In this document: in pieces, positions 5,375 through 8,728 of the stretch | Layout of the letters: each line of letters starts with the position of its first letter | How positions within the stretch are numbered: position 1 is the stretch's first letter | Origin: an uncultured Desulfobulbaceae bacterium | Lineage (GTDB): Bacteria > Desulfobacterota > Desulfobulbia > Desulfobulbales > BM004 | Assembly (NCBI GenBank): GCA_947258675.1 | Contig: CAMYJP010000078.1 | Span: forward strand, 1-8,728 | Reading direction: 5' to 3' | DNA: 8,728 nt | Program-made: the position numbers and the translations under genes | The notes under the pieces: generated by a model | What the model was told of the DNA's origin: nothing | Databases searched by the model: none | Seen by the model: only the letters and a program-made list of their open reading frames with translations

Positions 5375-7705
5375 GTGAAAAAAACGCTCATGGTACATCA
5401 CAACATTCTTGAAAAGATCGGGCACACTCCATTAGTCAGAGTCAATCATTTTGTGTTGCCTGAAAAAGTCAGTATTTATGCAAAACTGGAATCCTACAAC
5501 CCGGGTGGATCGGTTAAAGATCGTATTGCTTTGTCCATGATTGAGGCTGGCGAAAAGAGCGGTGTATTAACTCCTGATAAAATAGTTCTGGAGGCAACAA
5601 GCGGTAATACCGGTATTGGCCTTGCCATGGTTTGTGCAGTAAAAGGATATCGGTGTCAGCTGGTTATGCCTGAGTCTGCAAGTATTGAACGACGGAAAAT
5701 AATGGAGGCCTTTGGCGTAGAAATTCTTCTTACCCCGGCCAAGAAAAGTACGGATGGGGCAATTGAGCAGGCTTATGCAATGGCCAGGGAGCATCCGAAT
5801 CGGTATTTTCTTACCGATCAATTTAATAACGAAGCAAACTGGCAGGCACATTATGATAAAACAGGTCCTGAGATATGGGAGCAAAGCAATGGTAACGTGA
5901 CAGATGTTGTCGCTACGCTTGGGACTACAGGCACGGCAATGGGGCTTTCAAAATATTTTGCCGATCATCACCCGCAGGTAAGGGTGACGGCGATGGAACC
6001 CTTTTATGATCACAAAATACAGGGTTTAAAAAATATGAAAGAATCCTATAAGCCCGGTATTTTTGATAAATCGCTTCCCTACCAGATAATACACATTGCC
6101 GATGATAAGGCCTTTAAAATGTCGAGGCTTCTGGCCCGTAAGGAGGGGCTGTTTGTAGGCATGAGTTCGGGTGCTGCAATGTCTGCTGCTTTGCAGCGGG
6201 CTGAAGAATTGAAAGAAGGCTGTATTATCGTTATCTTGCCTGATGGTGGGGAGAAATATCTGAGCACTCCTTTGTTTACAAGGAAAAAACCTTCTCTTCC
6301 TAAAGCATCAGAACTGCGTTTTTATAATACGCTTAGCAAGAAAAAAGAGGTCTTTATCCCTCTTTCTGACAAAAGAGTTACTTTTTACGCCTGCGGACCT
6401 ACAGCCCACGAGCATGCGAACCTCTCCCACTGTCGCCGGTTTATTGTTGCTGATTTGATTAACCGTCTTCTTGGCAATAAAGGGTATGTAGTACAATCCT
6501 ATATGAATTTTACAGACCTTGATGATAATACAATTCTTGGAGCCCAGAAAAACGGTGAAGAGCTTCAAGAATATACAGAATCATATATAAGTGAATTCAA
6601 GTCTGATATTGAAGCGTTAGGAGTAAAAAAACCATCAGGATATCCGCGGGCTTCAGAACATGTTGAAGGGATGATAGATATAGCAGGCCGTTTGATGGAC
6701 AAAGGGTTTGCCTATGAAAAGCACGGCTCGATCTATTTTGATATTTCCAAGTTCAATAAGTATGGAAAGTTATCAGGGGTTGATTTAAGCAAAATCCAGG
6801 TAGGTAAAACAGTTGATCTGGATAATTATGAAAAAGACAATCCAAAGGATTTCACTCTTTTGAAACGATCAACACTGGCAGAATTGAAAAATGGTATTTT
6901 CTATAAAACCAAATGGGGTAATGTGCGGCCCGGTTGGCATATAGAATGTGCTGCAATGTCTATCCATTATCTTGGGGAAACAATGGATATACATACCAGC
7001 GGGCGTGATCTTATTTTTCCGCACCATGAGAATGAAATCGCTATAGCCGAGGCCTTGACAGGAAAACCATTGGCCCGTTATTGGCTGCACAGTGAACTGC
7101 TCCTGGTTGATGGGAAAAAAATGTCTGCTGAAGCAAATACGCTTATCACTTTCAGGGACCTGCTCGCAAAAGGCTACACCCCGCGGGAAATACGTTTTCT
7201 GCTCTTATCCACTCATTACCGGAAACCGCTTAATTTTTCCTATAAGAAACTTGATGAAACAAGAAAGATTTTGAAAAGGCTGGATGAGTTCACCTGTAAA
7301 CTTCTCTGCCTGCCTCCTGGCTTGCCGCACCCGCAGGTTGCCTCCTACCTCTCTGACATGGAAGAGCGGTTTTTCAGTGCCATGGATAATGATTTAAATA
7401 TGTCGCGGGCCATAGGAGCTGTTTTTGATTTTATTAAAAAGACTAACCCTATACTTGCCGAAGGCCAGCTTGACAAGGAACAGAAAAAGTATATTCTCGA
7501 AACACTCAGAAAGATAGATGGTCTGCTTAATGTGCTGAAGGTGGAGGAATGTCCACTTGCCCCGGAAATAGATCGACTCATACAAGAACGTGAGGAAGCG
7601 AGAAGGCAGAAGGATTGGAAAAAGGCGGATGATGTCCGTGATGAACTGATAAAACAAGGGTTTAGGGTTGTTGATACTGCTAAAGGTCCAGTCTGGAGTA
7701 TGTAA
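5375..7705 (+). CDS. cysS: Fusion of cysteine synthase (PLP) and a divergent cysteinyl-tRNA synthetase-like protein
   Basis: Residues about 8-302 are a fold-type II PLP enzyme of the CysK/CysM group, which makes cysteine from O-acetylserine (or O-phosphoserine) and sulfide. PLP lysine K48 is in NPGGSVKDR, the substrate loop TSGNTG is at 75-80, the phosphate loop GTTGT at 183-187, then GMSSGAAM and LPDGGEKYLST. Residues about 315-776 match CysRS in length and order. Zinc/cysteine ligands C340, C525, H550 and E554 are kept with near-E. coli spacing, as are NFTDLDD, FPHHENE and a C-terminal REEARRQKDWKKADDVRDEL segment. The class I signatures are altered: HIGH reads NLSH (349-352) and KMSKS reads KMSAE (582-586). 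tRNA charging is therefore uncertain. The reading frame is uninterrupted, so this is not decay by frameshift. GTG 5375 is the listed start. ATG 5390, preceded by AGGTGA at 5373, is a good alternative and loses only five residues. Confidence 0.88.
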   Translation: MKKTLMVHHNILEKIGHTPLVRVNHFVLPEKVSIYAKLESYNPGGSVKDRIALSMIEAGEKSGVLTPDKIVLEATSGNTGIGLAMVCAVKGYRCQLVMPESASIERRKIMEAFGVEILLTPAKKSTDGAIEQAYAMAREHPNRYFLTDQFNNEANWQAHYDKTGPEIWEQSNGNVTDVVATLGTTGTAMGLSKYFADHHPQVRVTAMEPFYDHKIQGLKNMKESYKPGIFDKSLPYQIIHIADDKAFKMSRLLARKEGLFVGMSSGAAMSAALQRAEELKEGCIIVILPDGGEKYLSTPLFTRKKPSLPKASELRFYNTLSKKKEVFIPLSDKRVTFYACGPTAHEHANLSHCRRFIVADLINRLLGNKGYVVQSYMNFTDLDDNTILGAQKNGEELQEYTESYISEFKSDIEALGVKKPSGYPRASEHVEGMIDIAGRLMDKGFAYEKHGSIYFDISKFNKYGKLSGVDLSKIQVGKTVDLDNYEKDNPKDFTLLKRSTLAELKNGIFYKTKWGNVRPGWHIECAAMSIHYLGETMDIHTSGRDLIFPHHENEIAIAEALTGKPLARYWLHSELLLVDGKKMSAEANTLITFRDLLAKGYTPREIRFLLLSTHYRKPLNFSYKKLDETRKILKRLDEFTCKLLCLPPGLPHPQVASYLSDMEERFFSAMDNDLNMSRAIGAVFDFIKKTNPILAEGQLDKEQKKYILETLRKIDGLLNVLKVEECPLAPEIDRLIQEREEARRQKDWKKADDVRDELIKQGFRVVDTAKGPVWSM

Positions 7706-7728
7706 CCTCATAAACGATCACAGACACC

Positions 7729-7761
7729 CTGAAAGAAGAGCCCTTGGGGTGCACCGCCTCC
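7729..7761. repeat. Copy 2 of the dispersed palindromic element
   Basis: It aligns with 4720-4752 over about 33 bases with one single-base gap. Shared blocks are CTGAA, GCCCT, GGGTGC and a terminal CTCC. A five-base stem CACCC (7725-7729) with GGGTG (7747-7751) can form, and CTCCGGAG at 7758-7765 is a perfect eight-base palindrome. It starts 24 bases after the fusion gene's stop. Confidence 0.45.
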
Positions 7762-7783
7762 GGAGCTTACGCTTACCTGCACT

Positions 7784-7830
7784 CAATCAGAACTGTTATC
7801 ATAGTAGAATATAGCTGACCGTTCTGATTG
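7784..7830. repeat. 10-bp perfect inverted repeat
   Basis: CAATCAGAAC (7784-7793) and GTTCTGATTG (7821-7830) are exact reverse complements around a 27-base spacer, in which four further pairs can form after one mismatch. No T-run follows directly, so it may be an RNA structure or the ends of a small element rather than a terminator of the fusion gene. Confidence 0.55.
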
Positions 7831-7873
7831 CTTACATCTGCAGCACCTGTTTTTGTTTATGTATTGGGTGTTG

Positions 7874-8061
7874 ATCTCCGCCAACAGTCTTGTTGGCATA
7901 TCGAGAGGCTTATGATCGTTTACTAGATGGAAGGAGATATGTGTCATTTTATTTCTTTCATTGCAGCACCTTAATCGCTTTCGCGTTTGGAGATGATCCG
8001 CCAACGGTCTTGTTGGCAAATCGAGAGGCTTGTGACCATTTACAAAGTGGGAGGGAAATTG
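7874..8061. repeat. Two copies of a ~67-base repeat with an exact 120-base period
   Basis: Copy 1 (7874-7941) and copy 2 (7994-8061) align without gaps. They share CCGCCAAC, GTCTTGTTGGCA, ATCGAGAGGCTT and GGGAGG/GGAAGG-like ends, with scattered substitutions. Each contains the same hairpin, GCCAAC paired with GTTGGC around a six-base loop (7880-7897 and 8000-8017). The block TGCAGCACC also precedes both (7839 and 7962), so the full unit is about 120 bases with a three-base shift at its left end. Confidence 0.8.
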
Positions 8062-8103
8062 ATATCTTTTAACTTCTCCATGACTGGTTACTTGAAAACT
8101 GTA

Positions 8104-8132
8104 TTGATTTCTTGGGCTGATGCGTCTAAAAT
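8104..8132 (+). promoter_or_regulatory. Probable sigma-70 promoter of the tRNA-Arg gene
   Basis: TTGATT (8104-8109) and TAAAAT (8127-8132) are separated by exactly 17 bases and match four and five of six consensus positions. The discriminator after the -10 is GC-rich (GCCGGCC), a property known from stringently controlled stable-RNA promoters. Transcription would start near 8139, leaving a short 5' leader for RNase P processing. Confidence 0.55.
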
Positions 8133-8161
8133 GCCGGCCTATTTATAAAAATATACTCAAG

Positions 8162-8238
<77 letters not shown>

Positions 8239-8248
8239 GAAACGTATG

Positions 8249-8279
8249 CCCTTAGCTTTTGAGTTAAGGGTTTTTTTTT
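8249..8279 (+). terminator. Intrinsic terminator of the tRNA gene
   Basis: CCCTTAGC (8249-8256) pairs with GTTAAGGG (8263-8270), eight pairs including one G-T, around loop TTTTGA. Nine T residues (8271-8279) follow immediately. It ends the tRNA transcript and leaves the next gene needing its own promoter. Confidence 0.92.
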
Positions 8280-8284
8280 GATAT

Positions 8285-8366
8285 GGATTGTGACAAAAAA
8301 TTGTGTACCATGAATGGTGGGATTGTGAGTTCCCAGGGGAAGGGTATTCGAAAAAATGAATGGTGG
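8285..8366. repeat. Short direct repeats after the tRNA terminator
   Basis: ATGAATGGTGG occurs exactly at 8310-8320 and 8356-8366, and GGATTGTGA at 8285-8293 and 8320-8328. They overlap at one base and lie in the 200-base gap between tRNA-Arg and the last gene. They might be binding sites or duplication remnants. No copy of the tRNA 3' end is seen among them. Confidence 0.4.
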
Positions 8367-8486
8367 CTCAGCTTGTGTTGGCCTGAATTACAAAAATGTT
8401 ATAAGCTGTAACGTATTGAACGAAAAAGCGGGTCGCGTTCGGTTGCGTTAACGAAATTGAGAAAACAATTGTGTGAGAAGAGTGTT

Positions 8487-8728
8487 ATGGAATGGAAATC
8501 GGCAACAACACGCGACGATAGCTTTGTTAAAGTACCAAGAGAATGGCTGCATGTACACTATTACGAGGCTCTGAATGTTTTGTTTAGGATTGAAAATTCA
8601 TTAAGGGTTTTTGTATATGTAATACTGAAAAATGAATTTCTTGATGGCTGGGAAAAGTGCAGTTTCAAGTCCGGAAATGATAACTATGCTGAAAGTATCG
8701 ATTCTATTGCGGCAAGGCGTATCAGAAA
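8487..8728 (+). CDS. Partial gene at right edge; possible HEPN/Abi-like protein
   Basis: An ATG at 8487, preceded by a modest GAGAAG purine stretch, opens a frame that runs to the window end: 80 complete codons, cut by the edge. The product begins MEWKSATTRDDSFVKVPREW and continues with a likely amphipathic helix, HYYEALNVLFRIENSLRVFV, then YVILKNEFLDGW, then SIDSIAARRIR. The pattern of an N-terminal helix with a central RIEN-LR, an aromatic-rich segment and a later basic helix recalls HEPN-fold proteins of the Swt1/Abi type. This rests on my recollection of such sequences and not on catalytic residues: the Rx4-6H motif of HEPN nucleases would lie beyond the edge. That the frame is coding is fairly secure from its length and composition. 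The function is not. Confidence 0.6.
   Translation, partial: MEWKSATTRDDSFVKVPREWLHVHYYEALNVLFRIENSLRVFVYVILKNEFLDGWEKCSFKSGNDNYAESIDSIAARRIR

Larger units (their letters stand above)
7706..8103. other. Gene-free region rich in repeats before the tRNA promoter
   Basis: No protein family is recognisable in any frame. The region carries, in order, a relative of the 4720 palindrome, a ten-base inverted repeat and a pair of repeats with a 120-base period. A 60-codon frame at 7890-8072 only reads through the repeat and begins at TTG without a ribosome site, so it is not called. Confidence 0.6.

Noticed and set aside
5375..7705. Fusion gene as two separate genes joined by an assembly or sequencing error.
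   Set aside because: The junction (residues about 300-315) is a smooth in-frame linker with no stop, start, ribosome site or homopolymer that would suggest a lost boundary. Only homologue comparison could fully exclude it.
7746..7763. GGGGTGCACCGCCTCCGG resembles the T-box antiterminator core (GGGTGGNACCGCGG).
   Set aside because: It lacks one G of the core, lies downstream of the fusion gene rather than upstream of a gene, and has no stem I, specifier loop or T-run. It is better explained as part of the palindromic repeat also seen at 4720.
7839..8061. The regularly spaced repeats as a CRISPR array or integron attC sites.
   Set aside because: There are only two copies, the repeat is about 67 bases with many substitutions, and no cas or integrase gene is near. 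The hairpin does not carry attC R/L box structure.
7890..8072. Small 60-codon frame with TTG start.
   Set aside because: It simply reads through the 120-base repeat, has a stop just upstream in the same frame, no ribosome site, and no recognisable family.

Overview
The window looks like a chromosomal stretch of a moderately AT-rich, Gram-negative anaerobe. I lean towards Desulfobacterota (sulfate-reducer-like deltaproteobacteria). This rests on the gene families present: a NrfJ-type tandem-OB lipoprotein, a DciA/DUF721 protein, and a divergent cysteinyl-tRNA-synthetase-like protein fused to cysteine synthase. It is an inference from protein style, not a database match. All confident genes are on the + strand.

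Layout. 1-223: leader region ending in a perfect Shine-Dalgarno. 224-1081: lipoprotein with two OB-fold domains, closed by a strong hairpin terminator (1188-1236). 1306-2253: 2-dehydropantoate 2-reductase (PanE; CoA/pantothenate pathway). 2254-2512: AT-rich gap with an 11-bp perfect inverted repeat. 2513-4450: a compact run of three genes, a HAD-type 5'-nucleotidase-like phosphatase, a Nudix hydrolase and a REC-GGDEF response regulator whose start lies inside the Nudix gene. 4451-4843: gene-free, with one terminator-like hairpin and one degenerate long palindrome. 4844-5332: DUF721/DciA-like protein. 5375-7705: a 776-residue cysteine synthase / CysRS-like fusion. 7706-8161: gene-free, with a relative of the 4720 palindrome, a 10-bp inverted repeat, a pair of 120-nt-period repeats and a likely tRNA promoter. 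8162-8238: tRNA-Arg(UCU) with encoded CCA and an excellent terminator. From 8487 to the right edge: the start of a gene that may be a HEPN/Abi-like protein.

The most notable object is the fusion protein. Its N-terminal half keeps the PLP lysine and substrate loops of O-acetylserine sulfhydrylase-type enzymes. Its C-terminal half keeps the zinc/cysteine-recognition ligands and the overall length of CysRS. However, both class I signature motifs are altered (HIGH becomes NLSH, KMSKS becomes KMSAE). It therefore couples a cysteine-making domain to a cysteine-binding, tRNA-synthetase-like domain whose catalysis is in question. The intergenic DNA also holds several repeat and palindrome structures not explained by the genes, including two related elements flanking the dciA-like/fusion gene pair. 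The sequence right of the tRNA could be the edge of an accessory island, but the window ends too soon to tell.
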